A DNA stretch of 37,894 nucleotides from Schizochytrium sp. CCTCC M209059 (lineage: Eukaryota; Sar; Bigyra; Thraustochytrida; Thraustochytriidae): assembly GCA_000818945.1 (NCBI GenBank), contig KN805381.1, forward strand, positions 654,075 to 691,968. The letters run 5' to 3'. Each line of letters begins with the position of its first letter. The first letter of the stretch is position 1. The notes beneath the pieces are model-generated. The model had not been told where the DNA came from. It searched no databases and saw only the letters and a program-made list of their open reading frames with translations. This document shows positions 15,802 through 25,281 of this stretch, piece after piece. A program made the position numbers and the translations under genes.

Positions 15802-18489
15802 CTATGTCGAGGACAAAGAGTTTGTTTTCAAAGTCCCTGATGCAGAATCTGCGTCGTCTTTGGCCTCTTTTACATGCTGATCTGTACTTGGTGCAGAGTC
15901 TTCCCTATCCGCGCTAGTTTCGGCACCAAGGGATGACGAAGCTTTACTATAAACCGTCTTTCTGGGTGGGAGTCCTGGTTCTGGAGGTGGCATATCGATA
16001 TCTTCAATGTCATCGTCGGGCCCTTGATGTGAGGCGTGCGAGAAACTTGGCGCCACTTCTGCGGTATCAACATCCACATGCCCTTTTGTAGACGCTGACT
16101 GTGCATCCTCGGCATAAACGCTGGAGCTAGCACCAGTGGCGACCTTCGTCGTCAGCGTGATTCTGGGAGGGAGTTTAAGAGTTGACATTTCGACTTCCGT
16201 TTCGCCTTGGTCAAGCTCTGCGTGCGAGGCTTTCGTGAGACTCAATTCAGTGGGCATGCGATCAAGGACAAGGTGCTCACTTCCCGCTCTTGGGGAGGAA
16301 CACGGGGCTGAAGGCACAAAGGAGACGCTTTCCTCGGATCCCGTGCTCTGAAAGGTCTGCACGAGCAACTGTCCATGAGGGCGTCGCACTTGCGAAGGGA
16401 CTTCGTGAGGAGATGAGTGACGACTCGGACATGCTACCTGAGAATCTCTTGATGCAGGGTAAGAATGACGTCTGGAGTCTTCCCCAGTAACGGAGCGGCC
16501 CGTTTCCTGATTACTCGCGCGCTCAAGGTCGCCAGACTCGACATTTGCGTGCGCTTGGCCGCTCGCAGAAAACGAATTCCGTCTCACATTACGCTTCTTT
16601 TGGCGACACAACAAAGAGCAAATCAGGCGCTTAAAGTAAAGAAGCTTGGAGAGGACACCGTGTGGAAGACCGAATTGGCGCTCGGACTCTTTGTAAATAA
16701 GGATGATGGCCACGAGGATTGTCCACATGTTAATGATGGCGATAATTACCGTATTTGCTTGAAGACGATCGAGACCAAGGTAGATTTGTGCGTAGGCAAA
16801 AACGGGCATGATACGTCCCACGATTCTGTGAATGGGGCGAATCACCGTCTGACGCAAACGAGTGAGCACGTAGATGGCGATCCCTGGCGGCACACACGAT
16901 GGAATGCCTCGATTGATTGTCTCTTCAATGAAGACAGTGATTTCAAACGCGCGCGGTGTCGACAAGGTGTCGAGCTTGTGGTAGATCTCGTGCAGGAGCT
17001 CGCGCTGTCCGTACTCTGCCTCGATCTTTGCGATAAATTCCTTGTTTTCCTGCGAAAGCAGCTCGCTTTGACGGAACTGATTTGCAACTTTTTTCGAGTA
17101 CTTGGAGCAGAGATATGCCATGGTTCCAAGACCAGCCTGCAGAATCGAGCTATATACGAGTATCGTGCCAATGATGGCATGGGCAGAAAGAAAGTGCACA
17201 TCGACGAAGCGCTGCGACAGATAGTACCCTGGCATTGTCAGCATGGTGTTGATGCCCTGTATAATGCGATGCGCGCCAATGCCCCAGGCCCTGTCATGGG
17301 CGTATCTGGCAATCATGGCACCGACGCAAATATTGATGCCCCAAATCATGTACATGAGCATACCGTGAGCAACTTGTAAATCGCGCTTGTCGCGACTGTT
17401 GGCGATCGCAAGCTCGCCACCGCTTCCGCCAAGATCCGCGTCGAGGATATAGCCTCGGTTGGTTGCGGCATGACGTTTGAGGAAGGCGTTAGAAGTTGTC
17501 GAGGGCTCGCCGTCGACCTCTTGAAAGGACCAAATGAGGTTTTCGCGTTGATTGAGCACTGGCTTGTCGTCCGGGTCAGAGCTATGCAATGACTTGGTGC
17601 AGACAAGCGTGACAACTTTGTCTTCGAGCGTTGCGGAGACGACTTGGACGTCTTGCTGGGCATCGATGTCAGGACCGCTGGATCGGCTCATGCTCCCTGA
17701 AGTATGGAAGTCGGCGCAGAGCGCGGTTCCATCACGCTCGGCAGCAATGATCATGTCGGCGCCGAGCATGGAGTCGCCAAACCCAAGACCGAGAAAGTGT
17801 CCACGCGGAAAGACAAAGGTGACTTGAAGACTTGTCGCGTCGGCCACGTCGACGACGACCTCGCCTTTTCTGTTGATGAGACTGAGCTGGAGCGAGTGCG
17901 TGTCATCGAGAAGATAGATATTACCCTGGCACTCTTCCTCCACTTTGTCAAAGAGTCGGAGCGATTCCGCCATGAGGTTCCAGGAAGCTGCGTCAAATGT
18001 CTGAAGCGCGTCGCCTTGCCAGAGCCCGTGTATGTTACAGAATTCGTAGGGAACGAGAAAACCTTGGCCCCCCAGACCACCGAGGACGGATGCATCTACA
18101 TCGACAGAGGTATCGCCGGGTTCAAGAATCCCGACAAAGACAATGTCCATCGTGGCATTATTGCGAATGAAGACGGCGTGAATGTAGTGCACCTCTTGGC
18201 CATTTTCCGGATTCCAATTCATTTCGTGGCTGACGCGAATATTGACTTGCGTGTCGGAGCGTTGCCACATTTGCGGCACATGCTTGCCAACCACCTCGAG
18301 AGGATCCGGGGCCGAGGGCGGGTTCGAGGCGCTGAACCAAGTATCGTTTTGGCCAAAAGTTTGTACAAAGGGCACGAGTGCGTGCTGCCGCTCGATGTCG
18401 GCCACGAGGGCTGCCCACTCGCTCTGGGGAGGCACCCTGAGCGCGGAAGCGAGCGAGACCCAGAGCGCGAGCGCGAGCACCAGTGTCAT
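15802..18489 (-). CDS. DOMON / cytochrome b561 membrane protein, paralog 1
   Basis: Predicted secretory-pathway transmembrane haem protein of 895 aa. A signal peptide (1-16) leads into an N-terminal region (20-190) I cannot assign. A DOMON-like domain follows (about 195-325; FLGLGFGDSMLGADMIIAA), then a cytochrome b561 region whose likely haem histidines are H375, H407, H437 and H554. This CYBDOM arrangement usually moves electrons across a membrane, often from ascorbate. H437 and H554 are 117 residues apart, with a soluble Glu/Lys-rich stretch inserted between the third and fourth core helices. A further helix (about 580-599) precedes a ~295-residue Ser-rich cytoplasmic-type tail. The ATG at 18489 begins the signal peptide; the upstream open frame is Arg-rich and looks like 5'UTR. 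It is a close paralog of the next minus-strand gene. Confidence 0.8.
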   Translation of the reverse strand: MTLVLALALWVSLASALRVPPQSEWAALVADIERQHALVPFVQTFGQNDTWFSASNPPSAPDPLEVVGKHVPQMWQRSDTQVNIRVSHEMNWNPENGQEVHYIHAVFIRNNATMDIVFVGILEPGDTSVDVDASVLGGLGGQGFLVPYEFCNIHGLWQGDALQTFDAASWNLMAESLRLFDKVEEECQGNIYLLDDTHSLQLSLINRKGEVVVDVADATSLQVTFVFPRGHFLGLGFGDSMLGADMIIAAERDGTALCADFHTSGSMSRSSGPDIDAQQDVQVVSATLEDKVVTLVCTKSLHSSDPDDKPVLNQRENLIWSFQEVDGEPSTTSNAFLKRHAATNRGYILDADLGGSGGELAIANSRDKRDLQVAHGMLMYMIWGINICVGAMIARYAHDRAWGIGAHRIIQGINTMLTMPGYYLSQRFVDVHFLSAHAIIGTILVYSSILQAGLGTMAYLCSKYSKKVANQFRQSELLSQENKEFIAKIEAEYGQRELLHEIYHKLDTLSTPRAFEITVFIEETINRGIPSCVPPGIAIYVLTRLRQTVIRPIHRIVGRIMPVFAYAQIYLGLDRLQANTVIIAIINMWTILVAIILIYKESERQFGLPHGVLSKLLYFKRLICSLLCRQKKRNVRRNSFSASGQAHANVESGDLERASNQETGRSVTGEDSRRHSYPASRDSQVACPSRHSSPHEVPSQVRRPHGQLLVQTFQSTGSEESVSFVPSAPCSSPRAGSEHLVLDRMPTELSLTKASHAELDQGETEVEMSTLKLPPRITLTTKVATGASSSVYAEDAQSASTKGHVDVDTAEVAPSFSHASHQGPDDDIEDIDMPPPEPGLPPRKTVYSKASSSLGAETSADREDSAPSTDQHVKEAKDDADSASGTLKTNSLSST

Positions 18490-18977
18490 GATCTTGCCTC
18501 GTTTCGCAGCGCCGTCCTCACCAAGCTGCTGCCGCGTGCGTCGACGGCGTATCGTAGGCTTGTCATTGCGCAGAGACCTCTCGCGCGTGCCCACGGCGTC
18601 TCCTTCTCTTCGTCCTTTTCCGCTGCGCGGTCCTTGGGGGCGGCGGCGGCGCTGCGGTTCACAGTCGCGTGCGGGCATTGTGGCTCTGCGAGCGACCCCG
18701 AGACTCCCTGCAGAAGCGCTACTCGCTCGCTCGCTCGCTCGCTGCCGCGTTGGTCGCGCGGGTTCGTGAATAGGAGGTGCGCGCGCGGCCTTCCGACCGT
18801 GCCCTTGACGAGCAACCCCATCAGGATGCCGATCAAAAAGGCGAAACAAGTGCCACGTCTGGCACGCGTCGGTCGAGGGCCCCGCCGGCGTGTTCGAGTG
18901 CGCGAGCGAGAGGAGCTGGGGAGGGAGAAAAGGGGGCCGTAGCGGGCGGGGGAGGCGGCCAGTGCACTGCCTCCCGA
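18490..18977. promoter_or_regulatory. Upstream region of DOMON-b561 paralog 1
   Basis: This is presumed 5'UTR and promoter. It is GC-rich with a cgct/ctcg microsatellite at about 18722-18745. An open minus-strand frame runs through it to 18849 but reads as Arg/Ala-rich low-complexity sequence. No TATA box is evident. Confidence 0.35.
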
Positions 18978-19380
18978 ACGTCAGGGCTGTTGCGCAGCCT
19001 GGGCGGTCCTCGTTTCATGCCTGGCACCGTCTCTCTTCGATATGCGAGAGGCTCTAAAACTGGGTCTGGATGGGTCACAAACAAGGCTAGGGCACTGATT
19101 TGGAAGGCACCCAGTAGGCTCAGCTGTTTGGTCTCAGATCTTCGGCGATGGAACAGATGTCTGTACCTTCCGATTAAGCTGCTGACCCACGACTGCTGGT
19201 ACACTTTGCTACGAACTCCGGGTCGAGTACAACGTTGGTTTCAAAGGGAAATCTTTGTCGTCCGCAGACAAGGTCTACCTACCTAGATGGCGGTTTCGGA
19301 TCTTCTTTCGAGAGACGTGACCATGTCGAATCAATGCTCTTGGGCAATTTCTCTGCAGGGCGTGAAGCAAGACCTTCCGG
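18978..19380 (-). repeat. Diverged direct repeat, unit A, with 3' relic of a DOMON-b561 gene
   Basis: Unit A aligns with unit B (19381 to about 19880). Shared blocks include acgtcagg at the start, gaggctctaaaactggg, attaagctgc and gtacaacgttgg. The last part (19288-19380, ending cgtgaagcaagaccttccgg) aligns with the stop-codon region and final codons of paralog 2 (19773-19880). It is therefore most simply the 3' end of a third, lost DOMON-b561 copy plus its 3' flank. No intact frame remains. Confidence 0.65.
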
Positions 19381-19880
19381 ACGTCAGGTTTGATCATGCA
19401 ACCTGAGCCGCGACGAGGTTCTCACCTCCTTCATGGCACCGTCTCACTTCAGTTTTTCAAGAGGCTCTAAAACTGGGCCTGTATGCGTCGCAGACAAAGC
19501 AGGACACTGATTCGAAAGCCCTCATTGGACTTTAGGCCTATGCTCTTGTGATGGTCGCGGACCAGTTGGGACACTCATGTTTAAAAGCCCCCCGTAGGCT
19601 GGCTGTCTGGTATCGGTATCGGCGACAGAATGGATGCCCATACCTTACCATTAAGCTGCCGCCCCATGAGTACCCGAACTTTGACACGAGCGTCGGGCAA
19701 GTACAACGTTGGATACTTATATAAAAATTGTTGCAAATTGTGCATGTTCGCGGTGTCCACCTACATTTCAGCTTAGACGGTGGATATGGATCTCAATTCG
19801 AGAGAGGTGGTTGAGTCGGGTTCACGTTCTTGGTCAGTTTCTTGCGTATTGTCTGTAGGTCGTGAAGCAAGGCCCTCCGT
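19381..19880 (-). repeat. Diverged direct repeat, unit B, overlapping 3' end of paralog 2
   Basis: This is the partner of unit A. It contains the 3' flank of paralog 2 and its last ~36 codons. Relative to A it carries about 90 extra bp, apparently from an internal duplication: gacactgattcgaaagccc and gacactcatgtttaaaagccc near 19503 and 19569. An AT-rich tatataaaaat lies at about 19719-19729, downstream of the gene. Confidence 0.6.
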
Positions 19881-22352
19881 ATCGTTCGATTGTTGCCCTG
19901 AATTAGGGCTGGTGTCAAAGGCAAAGGAGGGCTTGGTGTCGACAATAATGCGGGGCGGAGCTCCGTCGATCGACGATGCAGACTGCAGATTCCCGGCCGC
20001 TTGTTCTTCTTCATCGTCTTCACCTTCTTCTGCTACAGGTGTATTGGAAAAGTCATCGAGGGGGACGACCTCGAGAGAAGACGAAGCTAGTGGCGATTGT
20101 TTGCTCGTCTTGGGTGAGGAGCACGGAGCGGGAGGCAAAGCATATTGACTATCGACGGAGTCTGCGCTTCGAAAGGACTGCATGGGTGTCTTTGCTTGGA
20201 AAGTTGGAGATCCGTGCGTGCCCCCTTGAGGGTGGTCATTATGAATACTAGAATGCGAACGCTCTAGATCGTGATCTCGGATAGACCTTTTTTCTAAAAA
20301 GTTTCGCGAGCTCCTGTTTCCTGCCTGATTGTTGTCCCAACCACCACTGGCGGCGGCACCATTTCTATCACCATCATCATCATCATTGTCGTCGTCGTCG
20401 TCGTCGTCACCGTCATTCGCGTCTGGTTTCGGGTCTTGCGGTCGTGGGCAGCATGAGCAAAAGAGCCGCTGCAGCTTGTCTTTAAGGAGAAATAACTTGG
20501 AGGCTACCCCGTGAGGAAGATTCAATTGGAGCTCTGACTCTTTGTAGATCAGAATGAGGACAACGAGAATCGTCCACATGTTGATGATGGCGGAGATGAC
20601 ACTATTGGCCTGAAGTCGATCGAGTCCAAGGTAGATTTGCACATATGCGATGATGGGCAAGAGTCGTCCGACGACCCTGTGAATGGGACGAATCACTGTT
20701 TGACGCATCCGCGTGAGAATGTACACGGCAATGGCTGGCGGCATGCACGATGGGATGCCCCGACTAATTGTGTTTTCGACGTACGAGGTGATCTCGAACG
20801 CGCGTGGCGTCGAAAGGCTGTTAAGCTTGTGGTAAACCTCGTGCAGGAGCTCACGCTGGCCGTATTCGTCCTCGATGTCGGCAATAAAGAGTTTGTTTTC
20901 ATCGGAAAGTGCGTCGCTCTTGGGATACTCGCGGGCAACCTTTTTTGAGTACTTGGAGCAGAGATACGCGGCGGTCCCGAGACCCGCCTGCAGTATTGAA
21001 GTGTACACGAGCGTTGTGCCAATGAATGCATGGGCTGATTGAAAGTGCACATCGACGAAGCGCTGCGACAGATAGTAACCGGGCAGCGTCAGCATTGTGT
21101 TGATACTCTGAATGATTCGATGCGCACCAATACCCCAGGCCCTGTCATGAGCGTATCTGGCAATCATGGCACCGACGCAAATGTTGATGCCCCAAATCAT
21201 GTACATGAGCATGCCGTGAGCAACCTGTAGATCGCGCTTGTCGCGGCTGTTGGCAATTGCTAGCTCACCGCCGCTTCCGCTAAGATCTGCGTTGAGAATG
21301 TAACCTCGACTGGTTGCGCCATGACGTTTGAGGAAGTCGTTGGAAGTTGTCGAAGGCTCGCCATCCACCGTTTGAAAGGACCAAATGAGGTTTTCGCGTT
21401 GATTGAGCACGGCCTTGTCGTCGGGGTCAGTGCTGCGCAGCGACTTGGTACAGACAAGCGTGGCGACGCCATCTTGAAGCGTAGCTGCGACAACTTGAAC
21501 GTCTTGCTGAGCATCAATGTCAGGACCACTATATCGATTGCTGTTTCCCGTGGTATGGAAGTCGGCGCAGAGCGCGGTCCCGTCGCGCTCGGCGGCAATC
21601 ATCATGTCGGCGCCGAGCATGGAGTCACCAAAGCCGAGGCCAAAGAATTCTCCGCGCGGAAAGACAAAGGTGGCCTGGAGGCTCACTGCGTCGGCCACGT
21701 CGACGACGACCTCATCATATCTGTTGACGAGACTGAGCTGAAGCGAGTGCGAGTCGTCAAGGAGGTAGATATTGCCCTGACACTCTTCTTCGACTTGGCC
21801 AAAAAGTTTCAGCGAGGCGGAGGTGAGGTTCCAAGAGACGGGGTCGACGGTTTGAAGGGCCTCGCCTCGCCAAAGACCGTGCACGTTGCAGAATTCGTAG
21901 GGAACGAGGAAACCTTGGCCCCCAAGGCCGCCAAGGACGGCTGTATCAATGTCGACAGAGGTGTCGCCGGGTTCGAGAATGCCGACATAGACGATTTCAC
22001 TCGAGGAGCTGTTGCGTATGTAGACGTAGTGAATATAGTGGGCAAAGGCGACCACGTCGTTGGGTGTCCAGATCATTTCATGGCTGACGCGGATGTTGAC
22101 TTGCGTTTCGGACCGCTGCCACATTCTGGGCACGTGCTTCTCGACCTCTTCGGCGGCATCTGGGCTCGAGGGCGGGTTCAAGGCGCTGAACCAGGTGTCA
22201 TTTTGCCCATAGGCCTGCACGAAGGGCACGAGGGCGTGCTGCCGCTCGATATCGGCCACGAGGGCTGCCCATTCGCCTTGCGGGGGCGACCGCAGCGCCG
22301 TGCCGAGCGAGACGGCGAGAACAAAGACCAGCAGCACCGCTTTGTTCCACAT
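19773..22352 (-). CDS. DOMON / cytochrome b561 membrane protein, paralog 2
   Basis: Predicted secretory-pathway transmembrane haem protein (859 aa), collinear with paralog 1 over the signal peptide, N-terminal region, DOMON-like domain and b561 region. Likely haem ligands are H379, H411, H441 and H558. The same long insertion separates the third and fourth core helices (117 residues between H441 and H558), so it predates the duplication. The tails differ: this one has an Asp-rich run (encoded near 20365-20420) and a short Cys cluster (FCSCCPRP) after the last helix. The ATG at 22352 directly precedes the signal peptide (MWNKAVLLVFVLAVSLGTA). Paralog 1 lies 1.3 kb downstream on the same strand, so the two are tandem duplicates with separate promoters. 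Electron-donor identity cannot be read from sequence. Confidence 0.8.
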   Translation of the reverse strand: MWNKAVLLVFVLAVSLGTALRSPPQGEWAALVADIERQHALVPFVQAYGQNDTWFSALNPPSSPDAAEEVEKHVPRMWQRSETQVNIRVSHEMIWTPNDVVAFAHYIHYVYIRNSSSSEIVYVGILEPGDTSVDIDTAVLGGLGGQGFLVPYEFCNVHGLWRGEALQTVDPVSWNLTSASLKLFGQVEEECQGNIYLLDDSHSLQLSLVNRYDEVVVDVADAVSLQATFVFPRGEFFGLGFGDSMLGADMMIAAERDGTALCADFHTTGNSNRYSGPDIDAQQDVQVVAATLQDGVATLVCTKSLRSTDPDDKAVLNQRENLIWSFQTVDGEPSTTSNDFLKRHGATSRGYILNADLSGSGGELAIANSRDKRDLQVAHGMLMYMIWGINICVGAMIARYAHDRAWGIGAHRIIQSINTMLTLPGYYLSQRFVDVHFQSAHAFIGTTLVYTSILQAGLGTAAYLCSKYSKKVAREYPKSDALSDENKLFIADIEDEYGQRELLHEVYHKLNSLSTPRAFEITSYVENTISRGIPSCMPPAIAVYILTRMRQTVIRPIHRVVGRLLPIIAYVQIYLGLDRLQANSVISAIINMWTILVVLILIYKESELQLNLPHGVASKLFLLKDKLQRLFCSCCPRPQDPKPDANDGDDDDDDDNDDDDGDRNGAAASGGWDNNQAGNRSSRNFLEKRSIRDHDLERSHSSIHNDHPQGGTHGSPTFQAKTPMQSFRSADSVDSQYALPPAPCSSPKTSKQSPLASSSLEVVPLDDFSNTPVAEEGEDDEEEQAAGNLQSASSIDGAPPRIIVDTKPSFAFDTSPNSGQQSNDTEGLASRPTDNTQETDQEREPDSTTSLELRSISTV

Positions 22353-22658
22353 TTCGGCGCTGCTCGCACGTGCGCGGCGACGACGCGCTCGCGCGGCCCG
22401 TGCGGGCGCAGCCGCGGGCGCAGGCGCTCCTGCGCCGCGGGCCATGCGCGCCTTCGCGTCTGGGCGTCCCCTCTCCTGCGCTCTCCTTTCCGGCTTTGTC
22501 TGCTCGCTGTTCAGAGTAAACGAGAGTGAAGCCCGCGCCTCCCATCTGCACCCGCATGTCTTCGTTCACCAACTCGGCCCGAGCAGCAGCAGCCACATGG
22601 CAGCTGCAGCCAGTTTGCGCAGCCGCACCGCGGTTTCTTCAATGGCCGGCCTGCTGCG

Positions 22659-22764
22659 CGAGCTTGGCGCAATGCACGGGCTTGGCGCATTATTTTGCAC
22701 GAGCTTGGCGCATTTTTTTGCACGAGCTTGGCGCATTTTTTTGCACGAGCTTGGCACACGCACG
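22659..22764. repeat. 21-23-bp minisatellite upstream of DOMON-b561 paralog 2
   Basis: About 4.5 copies of a unit built on gagcttggcgcatttttttg are present, with cores at 22660, 22680, 22702, 22725 and 22748. Units 3 and 4 are identical; the outer ones are diverged or partial. Each carries cttggcgc, which resembles an E2F/DP-type site without the full consensus. Position, about 300-410 bp upstream of the start codon, makes a clustered regulatory site possible. Confidence 0.5.
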
Positions 22765-23337
22765 TTGTGGTCTCCGCCGGCCGGCACCGCCACGCCTCCG
22801 TCGCCGCTGTGGTATGCACGTACTAGGCCTAGCCTAGTCGTGTTGGTTATGTCGTCGGCCACGGCTGATTCCGAGCAGGGCCTCTTCGCTCGCGCTCAGC
22901 GTCCAGGCGGGCGGGCGCACGACCGACCGGCCGTGCACATGCAAGCTCGGCGGCGGAGAGCGCGAGGGAGAGCGCCCGGCCGCCGCCTCGTTGAAGCCGC
23001 GTCCCGACTGGCGCGGGCGAGGGAGTCGAGAGGGCGCGGGTCGTGGTAGGAGCTGTGCGTAGTATCCTGCAGGATCTGCGGTAGGAGGTGCTAGCGCGCA
23101 GGTAGGCTCGACGCGAGGACCGCTGGTGGCCGCCCGCCGCAGGACTCGCATCGATGAGGGAATGCATGCCGGAGACAGAGACGGAGACGGAGACAGAGAC
23201 AGAGACGGAGAGCCTGCCTTCCTGGGCGCGACGCGACGCGACGCGACGCGACGCGGCGAAGGGTCCCCCTGCGAGGAGGACCGGTCCCGAAGGCGAAGGT
23301 GAGAGTGGTGACCGTACATCGCGCTGCGGATAGGGCC

Positions 23338-23345
23338 TATAAAAA
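23338..23345 (+). promoter_or_regulatory. Candidate TATA box
   Basis: tataaaaa occurs in an otherwise GC-rich region 387 bp before the tweety-like ATG on the same strand. It would imply a long, simple-repeat-rich 5'UTR, or an intron in it. Confidence 0.4.
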
Positions 23346-23496
23346 GTGAGTCACTGTTTTATCGCCAGCCTGAGTGTCCGGGCCGGACACACACACACAC
23401 TGCACACTCGCACACACCCCTCGCGCGCTTCCTCTCTGGCTGCACTGGCTGCTGCTTTTTGTTATTGCCGCGGCGTGGATCGGGCGCAGTCAGAGG

Positions 23497-23528
<32 letters not shown>

Positions 23529-23731
23529 CACGCGCCGCGCTGGAAAAGCTGAGCGGCCAGTTGGTTGCTGTTGCGAACAAACAAACAAACAAACAAACAA
23601 GCAGACGCGCAGGCAGCAAACAGACAACTCGGAAACTGCGAGGGAGCCAGAGGCACGGCGCGCGTCGAGCAGGGCGGGAGGGCACGGGCAGGCAGGTTGG
23701 CCAGCAGCCGGGAGAGAGGACGAGAGACACC

Positions 23732-25204
23732 ATGGGCGACTACACGGCGCCGACGTATGTGGCGCCGAGCGTGCTGGAGATGTTGCATAACTCGCCGCGT
23801 GTGAGGGGCTCGAACGAGTTTAACTTCCCCTCGGGTAGCTTCGCGCTCAGCCAGGACGACCCGACGGTAGAGTACATGATTGGCGTTTCGGTGGGCCCCA
23901 TTGTCGCGTTCATCGTGTTCATCATCTGGGTGTTTGCTTTGTGCTGCATCGGATGCTGCCGCGAAAAGTGCTGCAACCGCGGAAGGAGCAACAAGGTCGG
24001 CGCCATCTTTTTTGTTGGATTCATGGTGCTGAGCTGCTTTGGCTGGTTCTACTCGCTGGGCGCCAACACGCAAGCCCTGAACGGTCTCGACACGGTGCTG
24101 GGCACGGGCAAGAGCCTGCAGAACTTTGTGGACGAAACCGATACCACCCTCGCTGCCGCAGCCGATACCGCCACGGCCGTGCTCGATACCATCGATGTCG
24201 CCGCGGTCACGTGCCAGGACCTCACGGACAGCGCCAACATTACCTTTCCTGAAGCGGACTGGGGCGAGTTCGCGGACAGTATTGACGAGTCCCTGGACGG
24301 CGTGACCGGAGAGATGGACGAGGTAGTCCAGCAGTTCAACGATGTTGTGGACACCATCGACCCGTACCTGGAACAGGTCCGCATCGGCTACAAGGTCACC
24401 GTGGCACTTATCATTGTGATTAGTGCAGTGTTTACGATCGCGACGCTGTACCGTCTGTATACGAGCGCACCTGGTAGCAACACGCGCCCCGCACAGGCAC
24501 TCGCCAATTGCTCGGGCACCTTTTTCATTGTGCTGAGTGTGATCATGCTGCTCCTTTTGTGGATTGTGATTGTTGTTCTCGCCATTATCTCGACGGCCGG
24601 CGCTGACTTTTGCGTGCCGTCGCCCACGAGCAACCTGAACCGTTTGCTGTCCGATGTGCTCTTGCAGGACGACCCGGGTGCCGATCTCTGCTCTACGGAC
24701 CCTTACAGCTATTTGTGCTACTACCAGACTTGCGAGGGCACCAACCCGCTTACGGAGGCTGTCGGCGATACAAGCAACCTAACCGATGTCTTCGAGGAGA
24801 GCATTGAGGAGTTGCTGGTGACGCTGAACGAGGCGGTCGACAACGCCACCGCGAATGGGTTCTCCGTGCCGAACGGCACGGAGTGCATTGCTGCTGTAGA
24901 GGGCATTCAGACGAGCATTGGCGCGATTCCCGGGTCGATTGACTCGGTTGTCGACGTTGCCGATTGCTCGAACATCAACCCGATGTACGTTGATTTGCTT
25001 GCGGAGGGCACGTGCAACGGGGTCACTGCTGGCTTCGCTATCATGTGGGTCACGTTGACGCTTGGCTCTGTCTCACTCATGGCTGCCATTATCGTGTACC
25101 GGTGCTTTGAGTTCGACCGCTTTGAGAACGGCGAGTACGTCATGGCCGAGGCTGTGGCTGTTGGCAACGCTGACGGCCCGCCGCCAAAGAATGTGAGCGC
25201 TTAA
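23732..25204 (+). CDS. Five-transmembrane tweety/prominin-type membrane protein
   Basis: Membrane protein of 490 aa. Hydrophobic segments are at about 48-73, 89-110, 221-242, 260-288 and 432-456. Two large extracytoplasmic loops lie between TM2 and TM3 (about 110 residues) and between TM4 and TM5 (about 140 residues). The second loop has several cysteines and N-glycosylation sequons (NLT, NAT, NGT). The first helix ends in a Cys-rich cytoplasmic loop (ALCCIGCCREKCC), a plausible palmitoylation site. Two short-spaced helix pairs, two big loops and a fifth helix match the tweety (TTYH) and prominin families, which act at plasma-membrane protrusions. No catalytic motif is seen and function is not assigned. 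The start ATG at 23732 has strong context (acaccATGG); the frame upstream is simple-repeat sequence. Confidence 0.65.
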   Translation: MGDYTAPTYVAPSVLEMLHNSPRVRGSNEFNFPSGSFALSQDDPTVEYMIGVSVGPIVAFIVFIIWVFALCCIGCCREKCCNRGRSNKVGAIFFVGFMVLSCFGWFYSLGANTQALNGLDTVLGTGKSLQNFVDETDTTLAAAADTATAVLDTIDVAAVTCQDLTDSANITFPEADWGEFADSIDESLDGVTGEMDEVVQQFNDVVDTIDPYLEQVRIGYKVTVALIIVISAVFTIATLYRLYTSAPGSNTRPAQALANCSGTFFIVLSVIMLLLLWIVIVVLAIISTAGADFCVPSPTSNLNRLLSDVLLQDDPGADLCSTDPYSYLCYYQTCEGTNPLTEAVGDTSNLTDVFEESIEELLVTLNEAVDNATANGFSVPNGTECIAAVEGIQTSIGAIPGSIDSVVDVADCSNINPMYVDLLAEGTCNGVTAGFAIMWVTLTLGSVSLMAAIIVYRCFEFDRFENGEYVMAEAVAVGNADGPPPKNVSA

Positions 25205-25224
25205 AATGCAAGCGCCTGTGCCTA

Positions 25225-25281
25225 GTTTGTGAGCGAGCTCCTGGTTTGTGAGAGAGCTCCTGGTTTGTAAGAGAGCTCCTA
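25225..25281 (+). repeat. Triplicated 19-bp element in 3'UTR
   Basis: Three tandem 19-bp units (25225-25243, 25244-25262, 25263-25281; first unit gtttgtgagcgagctcctg) start 21 bp after the tweety-like stop codon. Units differ by one to three bases and each contains the palindrome gagctc. Confidence 0.6.

Larger units (their letters stand above)
22353..23731. promoter_or_regulatory. Divergent promoter region of DOMON-b561 paralog 2 and the tweety-like gene
   Basis: No gene is recognised in this 1.4-kb interval. It holds the minisatellite at 22659-22764, taggcctagcctag at about 22826-22839, a gagac(a/g) repeat at about 23171-23212, a (GCGAC)n run at about 23226-23253, a candidate TATA box at 23338, an (AC)n run near 23388, a (GA)n run at about 23501-23527 and an (ACAA)n run at about 23577-23600. 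The last three lie in the presumed 5'UTR of the plus-strand gene. Confidence 0.5.

Noticed and set aside
19717..19730. tatataaaaa as a promoter TATA box
   Set aside because: It lies downstream of paralog 2 and no gene starts nearby on either strand; it belongs to the degenerate repeat unit B.
21321..22529. 402-aa plus-strand ORF opposite DOMON-b561 paralog 2, and the similar 412-aa ORF at 17704-18942
   Set aside because: Both are antisense to conserved coding sequence and resemble each other only because the paralogs do.
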